This document shows, in pieces, positions 47,322 to 54,773 of a DNA stretch of 64,000 nt. Origin of the DNA: Brumimicrobium sp. (lineage in GTDB: Bacteria; Bacteroidota; Bacteroidia; Flavobacteriales_D; Crocinitomicaceae); contig JAMLGZ010000002.1 in NCBI GenBank assembly GCA_023957385.1, positions 310,001 through 374,000 on the forward strand, written 5' to 3'. The notes beneath the pieces were generated by a model. The model was not told the origin of the DNA, made no database searches, and saw nothing but the letters and a program-made list of their open reading frames with translations. A program made the position numbers and the translations under genes. The first letter of the stretch is position 1, and every line of letters starts with the position of its first letter.

Positions 47322-47415
47322 TTTCTTATTTGGATAGGGGAGCGACAAATTTAATATGTACCAAGCTAATTATCTAATGAAAGTTAGGACGTGATTTCCC
47401 GTTTCATTTATAAGA
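47264..47415. repeat. Left 152-bp direct repeat flanking the island
   Basis: Same as 53584-53735 with 11 mismatches (93% identity). It contains the end of the transglutaminase gene, the short spacer, and the last 15 codons of the META lipoprotein gene, which are orphaned here. Mismatches stop at 47344; the last 71 bases are identical. Confidence 0.92.
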
Positions 47416-47471
47416 TATAGGAAACGGAAATTAGATGATCCCAACAACAATTAGAGTCAAATAAAAAACCA

Positions 47472-47503
47472 AGAAAAAAGCCGTTCCAAACTGAAACGGC
47501 TTT
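47472..47503 (-). terminator. Rho-independent terminator after S74/T9SS gene
   Basis: Minus-strand stem AAAGCCGTT (47503-47495) pairs with AACGGCTTT (47485-47477) around a 9-base loop, followed by a T-rich tract. The rest of 47322-47534 holds only the repeat and no gene. Confidence 0.88.
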
Positions 47504-47534
47504 GTGTATAAATCACCTCATATAAATCTTCTTT

Positions 47535-50186
47535 TTACCTCTTCATCATTCGTTTAGTAGCCACCACTTGACCATCTGCGATTAAGGTGTACATGTAAAT
47601 TCCAGTACTCAAATCGTCGGCATAAACATTTAATCTGCCTTCTCCTCGCTCGTCAATTACAACAGTCTTAATAATTTTACCCTCTGCACCGTAGAAAACG
47701 ATTTCTGCTTCTTTAACGGTTTCAGGAATGGTGTAACCAATTATTGTTCGTTCGGCAAATGGATTCGGTATATTTTGGTTCAAAATAATAGTCGATTTAT
47801 CGCTCAAAATAACCTTTATCTCTTCCAACAATTTTGCTTGGTTATCCTTTGGCATTTCTTCTGTCATTGACTGATTAATTTGACACAGTTGGGGCAATAT
47901 ACCACTTAGGCAATTTTCTAACTGGCTCAACCGATCATTTAAATTATTGATTAATGAATCTTTCTTGCCAATTTCATCTTGTTGCTCTTTAATTGCCGCT
48001 GCCAGAATACTTATAAAGGCATTGTAATTTACATTCTTATAGGTTATTTCTTCTGTAATAATATTTCCTATAGAATCCCTTGTTGCTGGTTTTGTTATCT
48101 CCTTAACTAATTCAGGAAGTATTTGCTCAACATCTTGTGCTATAAAACCATATTGTTTCTCATTTGGAAAATGAATGCCATATACATTTGAAGTGTCATA
48201 ATAATATGACTTTGGTTGCAGGTTTGTTATTATTTCTATTGGGTTTAAAATGGTGTTAACGTCTGACTTAAATTGGGCATCAGAAGCTAAAACATAGCCT
48301 GTTCCTGAGTTCATACCATTAACATATATATCTCCTTCAAACCAGCCTGCATAACTAATTGCACTTCCACCTTGACTATTTGCAGAGGCGTATATTCCAT
48401 AGTTTACTCCTGTTGGGTTAAAGGCCAGAGCTTTAACACCATAATTTTGGATGCTTCCAAAAGCTCGAGATTGTACCCCTATTGATTCTAACGAAGAACC
48501 TGAAGCTACTGAATTTAAACCATAACTACTTATACCACCCCCTCCATTTGCCTCGATGGCATAATTATTATTGCCGTCAAATGCCAAAGCTATCACACCT
48601 ACATTACCCCCGTTTTGAATTCCATTAAAACTAGAAGAAGATTCAAAATAGCCCCCCACATTTGCAAAGCCATTTTCCGCAATTCCTTTTATACCTATAC
48701 TCCATTTATTATAATTATTAGCAATACCCAATATTCCTATTGCATCACCAGTCATTGGATCTGAATTTGCTTGGTCTGAATTGACAACCTTAGCTCCCAC
48801 GACTTCTGATGGGTTGTTTAATCCCAAATCTCTATACACATCTAATTTAGCCTCTGGACTTGTTGTACAGTTTTTACCTATTACAACACTATTTTCTCCA
48901 TACAAAAGATTCCCAGTGGGATCTGAAAAATAATAATTATTCATATTCAAAGGTATTTCGTAATCTGCCGTCAATGGGTTAGGAGTATCACCACAGTAAT
49001 TTCCAATTCCTACACCGCTATCATCTTCTACATAAATTACTTTACCCGTTGCATCCACAGCTAATACTCCATGCCCTGGATTAGTTGTCGTGGGGGAGGA
49101 CGTATTCAAATCTGTAAACCGCATACCTGAACTTCCTCCTACATCGCTAACACTTCCCCAAGAATTAACTTCTAAATTTTCGCTTGGATTTATAGACCCT
49201 CCATAATACAAATTCGCACTCGGATCACCTCCTACACCTACAAATACACCTGTTGCTAACGTTGGGGTTAATCGCATTCCTTCTAAGCCGTCAATACTTG
49301 TAGCTGGTGGAGTTCCGCTACCTGGTGGCAATGCTGTAGTTGTGGAAGTGAAGATAAAGCGCATGTTATCGGGTCCGTTTGGAGTATTTCCTGCAACTTG
49401 ATTATCTCCCCAGTTAATAACAGCATCCATTCGGTCATTGTCTTCTCGTTTTAAGCCGACATACATATTATCTGAATCATCACTGATAAACATTCCAACA
49501 TCCATCCATGGCCTGTAGCCATCATCAAGACTTGTACCTATTATCGGAATTGATGAAGTGTTGTAGCCAAGATGAAGTAAACTTCTTGGTTGGGTAATCG
49601 GATTAGCACCATCCGCGCTAATAGCAACTCTCGTTCTATTCACAGGAGTTGTTAATCCACCAAAATTGCCCTCAGTGTTATTTAAAGCCCCAATGCTGGT
49701 AATTCTCATTCGCTCACCACTAGTTGCTGTTGAACCACTTGCTGTGCTTGCACTTTGAATGATAAACGGCGTATTTTCTTGCCAACGCAAGTAGCCATTG
49801 ATATAAGAGCCTGTTTGTGCTATTCCAAATCGCAATCCGTCAAATTCGGTTTGACCTGTAGATTCGTTGGTATATTGAGACCAAACTTGCCTGTTTCCGT
49901 TTAAACTTAGATGCATCAGAGATTGTGGGCGCACATAAAGATTGGGTGGTGTAGTTGGTGTATTAATACCGAAGGTATTTCCCAATCCAAACTCACCAGT
50001 TGGTGCGAATCGTGCAACATGCAATCCATCGAAATCATTTACTGACTCCAAATCAGAGGATATTGCTGTTGTCCCACCTCCGCTAGCTAAAAATCGAAAC
50101 ACCATATCATCAGGCCCAGGATGTGAAGAGCCTTGGTTGTCTGACCATGCAATAGTGGTTTCAGTTATATCTGTTCCCGTTCCCAA
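47535..50186 (-). CDS. S74 chaperone-of-endosialidase protein with T9SS type A signal (C-terminal part of split gene)
   Basis: Main piece, 883 codons, of a 1020-codon gene that is interrupted by one in-frame TAA at 50193-50195. It contains repeated beta-rich segments typical of tail-fibre-like proteins and many YGVxA-type strands. A peptidase S74 intramolecular chaperone domain lies near 635-750 (SDAQFKSDV, YGFIAQDVEQILPELV, VNYNAFISILAAAIKEQ), followed by a coiled coil and a type A sorting domain (NQNIPNPFAERTIIGY to VATKRMMKR). The S74 domain normally trimerises the fibre and then cleaves itself off; here it sits before the T9SS signal. The listed start is a TTG; without readthrough this piece has no signal peptide. 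Confidence 0.85.
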   Translation of the reverse strand: MGTGTDITETTIAWSDNQGSSHPGPDDMVFRFLASGGGTTAISSDLESVNDFDGLHVARFAPTGEFGLGNTFGINTPTTPPNLYVRPQSLMHLSLNGNRQVWSQYTNESTGQTEFDGLRFGIAQTGSYINGYLRWQENTPFIIQSASTASGSTATSGERMRITSIGALNNTEGNFGGLTTPVNRTRVAISADGANPITQPRSLLHLGYNTSSIPIIGTSLDDGYRPWMDVGMFISDDSDNMYVGLKREDNDRMDAVINWGDNQVAGNTPNGPDNMRFIFTSTTTALPPGSGTPPATSIDGLEGMRLTPTLATGVFVGVGGDPSANLYYGGSINPSENLEVNSWGSVSDVGGSSGMRFTDLNTSSPTTTNPGHGVLAVDATGKVIYVEDDSGVGIGNYCGDTPNPLTADYEIPLNMNNYYFSDPTGNLLYGENSVVIGKNCTTSPEAKLDVYRDLGLNNPSEVVGAKVVNSDQANSDPMTGDAIGILGIANNYNKWSIGIKGIAENGFANVGGYFESSSSFNGIQNGGNVGVIALAFDGNNNYAIEANGGGGISSYGLNSVASGSSLESIGVQSRAFGSIQNYGVKALAFNPTGVNYGIYASANSQGGSAISYAGWFEGDIYVNGMNSGTGYVLASDAQFKSDVNTILNPIEIITNLQPKSYYYDTSNVYGIHFPNEKQYGFIAQDVEQILPELVKEITKPATRDSIGNIITEEITYKNVNYNAFISILAAAIKEQQDEIGKKDSLINNLNDRLSQLENCLSGILPQLCQINQSMTEEMPKDNQAKLLEEIKVILSDKSTIILNQNIPNPFAERTIIGYTIPETVKEAEIVFYGAEGKIIKTVVIDERGEGRLNVYADDLSTGIYMYTLIADGQVVATKRMMKR

Positions 50187-50192
50187 TTGTCG

Positions 50193-50597
50193 TTAACCAA
50201 TATAACTCAAATCATTATTCCCAGTAAAGGTAATACCTGTTTTCATCCATGAACGATACCCTCCTTCCTGTAAAAGTGTTCCCTCTCCATTGAGATGTAA
50301 AAGAGAATATGCCCCTCTGTTAGCATTATACAACGTTCCTGGATTCTGCCATCCAATTAGCAGATTTCCATTGCGTGTAGCCGAATAACCGTCAATCGAA
50401 TAACTCAAATTACCGTTGAGTTTCATACGGTTGACGTTGTTGGTTTTGAAAAGCAAAGGGTTGGTTCCGTTGGAGGTATTCCAACCAAGATATTTATTTG
50501 CGCCCCAAGTATTCCCATTTAACCCAGCATCAGTACTTTGTGCTTTTAAATGACCAATTGTAAACAAAATTAGTCCTAAATAAATAAAATTTTTCAT
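50193..50597 (-). pseudogene. N-terminal part of the split S74/T9SS gene
   Basis: 134 codons from ATG at 50597 with a signal peptide (MKNFIYLGLILFTIGHLKAQ). The reading frame ends in YIG followed by TAA at 50195-50193, then continues in the same frame as RQLGTGTD in the C-terminal part. An internal repeat of the same protein (YRPWM...MYVGLKR) aligns with this place (YRSWM...SYIG-stop-R), and its Leu codon is TTA. One T to A change therefore explains the stop. The IS element lies 17 bases upstream, between this gene and the type B gene. Confidence 0.85.
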
Positions 50598-50605
50598 AAT
50601 TGACA

Positions 50606-50614
50606 AAATTTAAT
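50606..50614. repeat. IS target-site duplication, left copy
   Basis: AAATTTAAT, repeated exactly at 52050-52058. The 9-base length is typical for IS4-family insertion. Confidence 0.8.
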
Positions 50615-50635
50615 CACATTCATCCGAAAGTTTTT
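50615..50635. repeat. IS left inverted repeat
   Basis: Begins CACATTCATCCGAAAG followed by TTTTT. Pairs with the right end at 52029-52049. Confidence 0.75.
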
Positions 50636-50714
50636 TAAAATTTGATACAAAACATCCTGTATCGTCCTATTTGTAATAGTCAATAATCATAATGTGAGAA
50701 AAAAAGTCAAACAG

Positions 50715-51953
50715 TTAAAACATTTGGAGTTGTACCGTTGTCCACAAATCATCTTCTGGAGGAGGTTTCTCTGCTTTTTGGACAATCGGTCGGATAGTAT
50801 TTATAACATAATCTAAGGAAAGATAGAATGGCAGACAAATTCTTATTTTTTCTACAAAGTTTGAAAAAGCCGTTTTCCCTGACACCCCAACTCTTCGTAA
50901 AAGTTCAAGTAGTAAATAGGTAATTAATGCAATAAATATTTGTGATTTTACTGCATTTTCAGAAGTTCCTATAAAAGTTTTGACATTGAGATTTTGTTTT
51001 AAAAGCTTGAAGAAAGTTTCTATATCCCAACGCCTTCTGTATAGTTCTGCAATTGTTGAAGCTTTCCAAGAAAGATTATTAGTTATAATTTCTATCGTTG
51101 TATTTTTCTCTTCATGGTAGGCTACAACCTTTCTGAATTTCATTTGATTTATCCCAACTTCTTTTGCTTTTTGTCCTGTCAAATAAATAATCTCGTCTAT
51201 TAAAATATGTTGATCCTCATTTTCTGGAAGATCTAATTCTTCAGCTACTTCATAAACAGTGTTTTCTTTTATTCTTGTAACAAAAACATTTTGGGACAAC
51301 ACCCTAGCTTTAATGATGTTAAAATCCCAATATCCTTTATCTTCAACAATAATCGTATCCTTTGGGAAAACAATTTCTTCAAATCCTTTTCTGTCATGAA
51401 TAGATGCATTAGTGATATTCACAAGGTTAGGCATCATCATCGCCTCATCCCATTGCGTATGGATTTTAATTCCTCCTTTTGCTGTCCGAAACTTTGCCCA
51501 ATCAAAAAGCCCTAGACACACGCTAACTGTACTGCTATCACGAAGAAGAATAGTTTGATTTTTAACTTCTTCTACTACTTTTCGATGAGTATGTCTTTTC
51601 AATAAATTACCGTAGTAGCTTAACAAACTCATATACAGACTCTCAAAGACTTTGTGGCTACGTTTTTTATTCCCATCACTCATCGTTGATTTTGCAGGAC
51701 TTTGTTTTAAGTCTAAGTCCCGAATAAAGGTTTTCGACACACCAATACCAACAGAAATATCCTCTAAAGTACTACATCGAGACAGCTGTCCGAACAAATT
51801 TGCAACAAGTTGGTCATAAGTCTTGTATTTATGGCATCCCTTGTCAGAATTATGCTGTTGAATAACTCTTGCTAATAAATGTTGAGGAATTAAGTCAATA
51901 ATTTGACGAATTACAGGCTTATTGTTATTTTTGTTCCTACGAAACAGTCCCAT
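50715..51953 (-). CDS. IS4-family transposase with DUF4372 N-terminal domain
   Basis: DDE transposase of 412 aa. The N-terminal DUF4372 region (about 10-75, ending YDQLVANLFGQLSRCSTL) probably binds the ends. The catalytic residues are D in ILLRDSSTV (near 144), D in IIVEDKGYWD (near 210) and E in the exact YREK signature YRRRWDIETFFKLLK (near 310-324). The length and the intact signature indicate a functional enzyme. It is transcribed toward the S74 gene. Confidence 0.93.
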   Translation of the reverse strand: MGLFRRNKNNNKPVIRQIIDLIPQHLLARVIQQHNSDKGCHKYKTYDQLVANLFGQLSRCSTLEDISVGIGVSKTFIRDLDLKQSPAKSTMSDGNKKRSHKVFESLYMSLLSYYGNLLKRHTHRKVVEEVKNQTILLRDSSTVSVCLGLFDWAKFRTAKGGIKIHTQWDEAMMMPNLVNITNASIHDRKGFEEIVFPKDTIIVEDKGYWDFNIIKARVLSQNVFVTRIKENTVYEVAEELDLPENEDQHILIDEIIYLTGQKAKEVGINQMKFRKVVAYHEEKNTTIEIITNNLSWKASTIAELYRRRWDIETFFKLLKQNLNVKTFIGTSENAVKSQIFIALITYLLLELLRRVGVSGKTAFSNFVEKIRICLPFYLSLDYVINTIRPIVQKAEKPPPEDDLWTTVQLQMF

Positions 51954-52028
51954 TTCATTTGAATTTTGTCGTGATTTTCAAATTTAAGAAGACTGTTTCG
52001 GTTTTTTAATTTTTAATATGATTTTCTG

Positions 52029-52049
52029 AAAAAGTTTCGGATAGTTATG
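52029..52049. repeat. IS right inverted repeat
   Basis: Minus strand begins CATAACTATCCGAAAC followed by TTTTT; 16 of 21 bases agree with the left end. Confidence 0.75.
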
Positions 52050-52058
52050 AAATTTAAT
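52050..52058. repeat. IS target-site duplication, right copy
   Basis: AAATTTAAT, identical to 50606-50614 and directly next to the stop codon of the type B gene. Confidence 0.8.
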
Positions 52059-53009
52059 TTATCTTACCAAATGAATAAAACCACTTTTTTTAAAATCGTC
52101 TTTTACAAGTGTATAAAAATACACACCGTCTGTACATCTATTTCCATCGTATGTTCCATCCCAAAATTCGTGACTTGAATTATTAGTTTCAAATACAACA
52201 TTTCCCCATCGGTTTAGAATTGTAAAATTAAACCCCTCGGGAACACCTTTAATCGTTAACACATCATTGACCCCATCATTATTTGGAGTATAAACATTTG
52301 GAATTGTAAAATTGGTTGCCACTAAGGAGACTTTATCTATATAATAATATGATTGAACACCATATATTGAATATTTTGTCACAACTGTGTCTAGATGATT
52401 ATCTAAATCGAAAAAGCCAATGGTTAAGAATTTTTCACCACCTTGCGCCTCAAATATAAAATTAATTTTGCTCCAATTTTCTTCGTCACACGTTATAAAT
52501 GAATTAGTATTTGTGTATTGAACTTCATGTAGAATTTGATTTACATCCCCCCCTATAGAATCCTCTGAAAACAAAAAACCTAAATTTGTTGTGCATACGG
52601 AAGGGTCATCAGCCTTATTTATAAAACAAGAAAACTCATATATTTTTTGTGAATCTAACGGATGTTTTAAATGAACTTGGATATACTCCCGAAATGTTGG
52701 ATTGACATTAAAATCAAGCCCCAAACCTACATAAGCATCACCATCTTTTGGATATTGATATCCTATAAAATTTAATGGAATCCCTGTTGATAAATAATCG
52801 CTATTGCATACATTAAAATAATCAGGAGTTCCCCACGTTGCCGAAAACCACTCTGAAACAGAAAAATCTGCAATTCCTAAAGGACATTCCTCATACTCCT
52901 CAAAACTTCCATTCGGCACTAAATTTTCGCTTTCAGGTACGATTTGAGACAGTGTCAATTTAGACATCCATAACAAACAAAAGACAGTATAAAAAACGGT
53001 TTTATTCAA
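52059..53009 (-). CDS. Secreted T9SS type B protein (gliding-motility-type C-terminal domain)
   Basis: 316-aa secreted protein. A signal peptide (MNKTVFYTVFCLLWMSKLTL to SQ) is followed by a jelly-roll-like domain starting NLVPNGSFEEYEECP, common in Flavobacterial surface proteins. A type B sorting domain follows from about residue 235 (IPNVYTPNNDGVNDVLTI, ILNRWGNVVFE, CTDGVYFYTL). Type B cargo is often anchored by SprF-like proteins. The frame starts at TTG (53009); no ATG stands before the signal peptide, which hints at a decayed start codon. Before the IS insertion it lay only 17 bases upstream of the S74 gene. Confidence 0.85.
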   Translation of the reverse strand: MNKTVFYTVFCLLWMSKLTLSQIVPESENLVPNGSFEEYEECPLGIADFSVSEWFSATWGTPDYFNVCNSDYLSTGIPLNFIGYQYPKDGDAYVGLGLDFNVNPTFREYIQVHLKHPLDSQKIYEFSCFINKADDPSVCTTNLGFLFSEDSIGGDVNQILHEVQYTNTNSFITCDEENWSKINFIFEAQGGEKFLTIGFFDLDNHLDTVVTKYSIYGVQSYYYIDKVSLVATNFTIPNVYTPNNDGVNDVLTIKGVPEGFNFTILNRWGNVVFETNNSSHEFWDGTYDGNRCTDGVYFYTLVKDDFKKSGFIHLVR

Positions 53010-53387
53010 TTGAATAAGATTATTGTTTTTTTAGTTCTTAATCTTTACCTCTTATCGCTTTGGATAGAACTAGTTAACTCCAATGGAGGGGAAACGTGTC
53101 TATTGTACTCTTTCTTAAAAGACAAAGACAGGATATGTTTTTCATCTCTTTCATACTATGCTCCTTTGCAATAAATCTCCATTGTGTTGGTATTAAAAAA
53201 ACTTTCTTAAATTTCATAAATGGGAGTAGTTTTCCCCTGTGGTTTTAATTTCTTTCTTATAAAATTACCGTAAATGTAAACTTATGCCATATAATGTTTT
53301 TTTGTTATATAAGCAATTTACATCTTTTTTTCGAAAGGAAAAAATAAATTTTAAAGATAAATTGATGGTTAAGAGGCTTTTGTTCTA
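53010..53387. other. AT-rich gene-free region of island
   Basis: 378 bases upstream of the type B gene. It probably holds that gene's promoter, but no exact TAnnTTTG with spacing was found, and the short plus-strand frame running into the S74 fragment shows no protein features. Confidence 0.5.
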
Positions 53388-53582
53388 CACAGGAGTAGTT
53401 AATCCACCAAAATTGCCCTCAGTGTTATTTAAAGCCCCAATGCTGGTAATTCTCATTCGCTCACCACTAGTTGCTGTAGAACCACTTGCTGTGCTTGCAC
53501 TTTGAATGATAAACGGCGTATTTTCTTGCCAACGCAAGTAGCCATTGATATAAGAGCCTGTTTGTGCTATTCCAAATCGCAA
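53388..53582 (-). pseudogene. 195-bp fragment of the S74/T9SS gene
   Basis: Copy of 49641-49835 with two mismatches. It encodes LRFGIAQTGSYINGYLRW through GNFGGLTTP of the S74 protein but has no start, signal peptide or C-terminal domains. It ends one base before the right 152-bp repeat. Confidence 0.9.
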
Positions 53583-53583
53583 G

Positions 53584-53735
53584 TATGAAGAATTCCAAAA
53601 CAAGTCAAGAATTATTCTTTAATAGACCTGAGACTTTGTGATTTTTTAATTAGATAGGGGAGACACAAATTTAATATGTACCAAGCTAATTATCTAATGA
53701 AAGTTAGGACGTGATTTCCCGTTTCATTTATAAGA
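53584..53735. repeat. Right 152-bp direct repeat flanking the island
   Basis: Diverged copy of 47264-47415. It contains an orphan end of the transglutaminase gene that still reads in frame to a stop (TGA instead of TAA) and the true 3' end of the META gene. Confidence 0.92.
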
Positions 53736-54454
53736 ATTAATTCTTCCTCTTTTAATTGATAAGAAACTACCTCATTCAAAGCCTTTGAAAAACTATCTGG
53801 AATGGTCATATCTGCACACATCTTACGTGTAGAGCCAATTAAACCCAATTCTAATGTCTTTCCTGTAATGTTTTTGATTGCTCCAAAGTAGTTATTACAA
53901 GCATCTATCCCAAATACTCTTCCTTCGTTAAAATCGAAGTTGATTGTAGGACGTGTTTCTACATCAGTCACTTCTTTCTCATAGATGCTTTTAACGTTCC
54001 ATTCTCCACTTAATTCTTTCTTAATAGCTACCATGTTATCCCTTTTAAAAGTCAGAATTTCATTTCCACTAGCATCTCGTATAATGAGTTTATCATCCAC
54101 AATTTTGTAAGCATTCACTTTATCTAATAATTGAAAATAGATATCTTCTTTATTTTCATCGGAACAAGCCATGAGAGTAGCTACGGTTTTCCCTAATAGA
54201 ATTTCTTTAGAAGTTAGTTTCTCTATATTACTTGAATAAGAATTGCAACCACCATTTCCAGAAATTGTATTACCCTCCACTATGAAATAAGGTTTTCTAA
54301 CGGCATTATCCACCTCCTTTCCTTCCATTGATTCAACTATCCAAGTACCTTGAATTAAATCTTGATAATTTTTCTGTATGCTTTTGCTTGTCCCACAAGC
54401 AGTTAATCCAATTGCTACGATTGCTATTACAATTCTACTTCTTTTTGTCATCAT
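53690..54454 (-). CDS. Lipoprotein with two META (HslJ-like) domains
   Basis: Outer-membrane or periplasmic lipoprotein of 254 aa. The signal peptide ends at the lipobox GLTAC (Cys near 19). Two META domains follow (about 30-130 and 135-254), each with a W-x-V-E/K-S start and a GCNSY- or ACNNYF-type middle. META proteins such as HslJ are linked to heat-shock or motility-associated resistance, but the function is not known. Start at the first of two adjacent ATG codons (54454). Its last 15 codons lie inside the right 152-bp repeat. Confidence 0.82.
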   Translation of the reverse strand: MMTKRSRIVIAIVAIGLTACGTSKSIQKNYQDLIQGTWIVESMEGKEVDNAVRKPYFIVEGNTISGNGGCNSYSSNIEKLTSKEILLGKTVATLMACSDENKEDIYFQLLDKVNAYKIVDDKLIIRDASGNEILTFKRDNMVAIKKELSGEWNVKSIYEKEVTDVETRPTINFDFNEGRVFGIDACNNYFGAIKNITGKTLELGLIGSTRKMCADMTIPDSFSKALNEVVSYQLKEEELILINETGNHVLTFIR

Positions 54455-54623
54455 CCTTTTTATTATAAAACAAAACGGGTTTGGCAAATTACATACCAAA
54501 CCCGCTAGAAATTTTATTTCTTAAACCGTTAAGTATTTACAAAAATAAATAAAATCAATAATTTCTACTGTATATGAATTATATTTAATTTATAAAGATG
54601 CAAGAAATAGGAATAATTTTAAA

Positions 54624-54752
54624 ATAGACCCCGAGCAACCAAGGTTCTCGGGGTGACAATCGAGGGGGGGGAGACTATCGGTCGGCAAAGCCGACCGCCT
54701 TACCCTCACCATGTATTGTCACCCCGACAGACGAAGGAGTGTCGGGGTCTAT
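54624..54752. repeat. 129-bp nested palindromic intergenic element (REP/MITE-like)
   Basis: Outer arms start ATAGACCCCGA and end TCGGGGTCTAT. Each arm also contains TCGGGGTGACAAT or its complement, so each can fold as a hairpin on its own. A centre hairpin CGGTCGGC-AAA-GCCGACCG (54679-54697) has a perfect 8-bp stem. The element is GC-rich in an AT-rich gap after pntB and before the META gene. No coding potential. The rest of 54455-54773 shows only AT-rich sequence. Confidence 0.8.
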
Positions 54753-54773
54753 AATTATAATCTGTATTTTTTA

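Larger units (their letters stand above)
50615..52049 (-). mobile_element. Complete IS4-family insertion sequence, 1435 bp
   Basis: Bounded by imperfect inverted repeats of 21 bases (50615-50635 and 52029-52049, 16 identical, core ATCCGAAA) and by 9-bp direct repeats. It holds one intact transposase gene and can be active. It was inserted in the 17-base gap between the T9SS type B gene and the S74 gene, in the same orientation as both, and so splits that operon. Confidence 0.85.
47416..53583. mobile_element. Accessory island between duplicated gene junctions
   Basis: About 6.2 kb inserted in the convergent junction of the transglutaminase and META genes. It carries a split T9SS/S74 gene, an IS4-type element, a T9SS type B gene, 378 bases without a gene and a 195-bp copy of part of the S74 gene. 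No integrase, tRNA or phage structural gene is visible, so the means of entry is unknown. Homologous recombination between diverged strains is the explanation I prefer. Confidence 0.65.

Noticed and set aside
53284..53505. Plus-strand frame of 73 codons
   Set aside because: It is antisense to the S74 fragment and the AT-rich gap, and shows no protein-like features.
47416..53583. Island as a prophage or integrative element
   Set aside because: Despite the S74 phage-type domain there is no integrase, capsid, tail, conjugation gene or tRNA attachment site.
54663..54671. G run in the palindromic element as an assembly error
   Set aside because: It lies in the loop region of a consistent inverted repeat, and there is no coding frame to test it. 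I left it as read.
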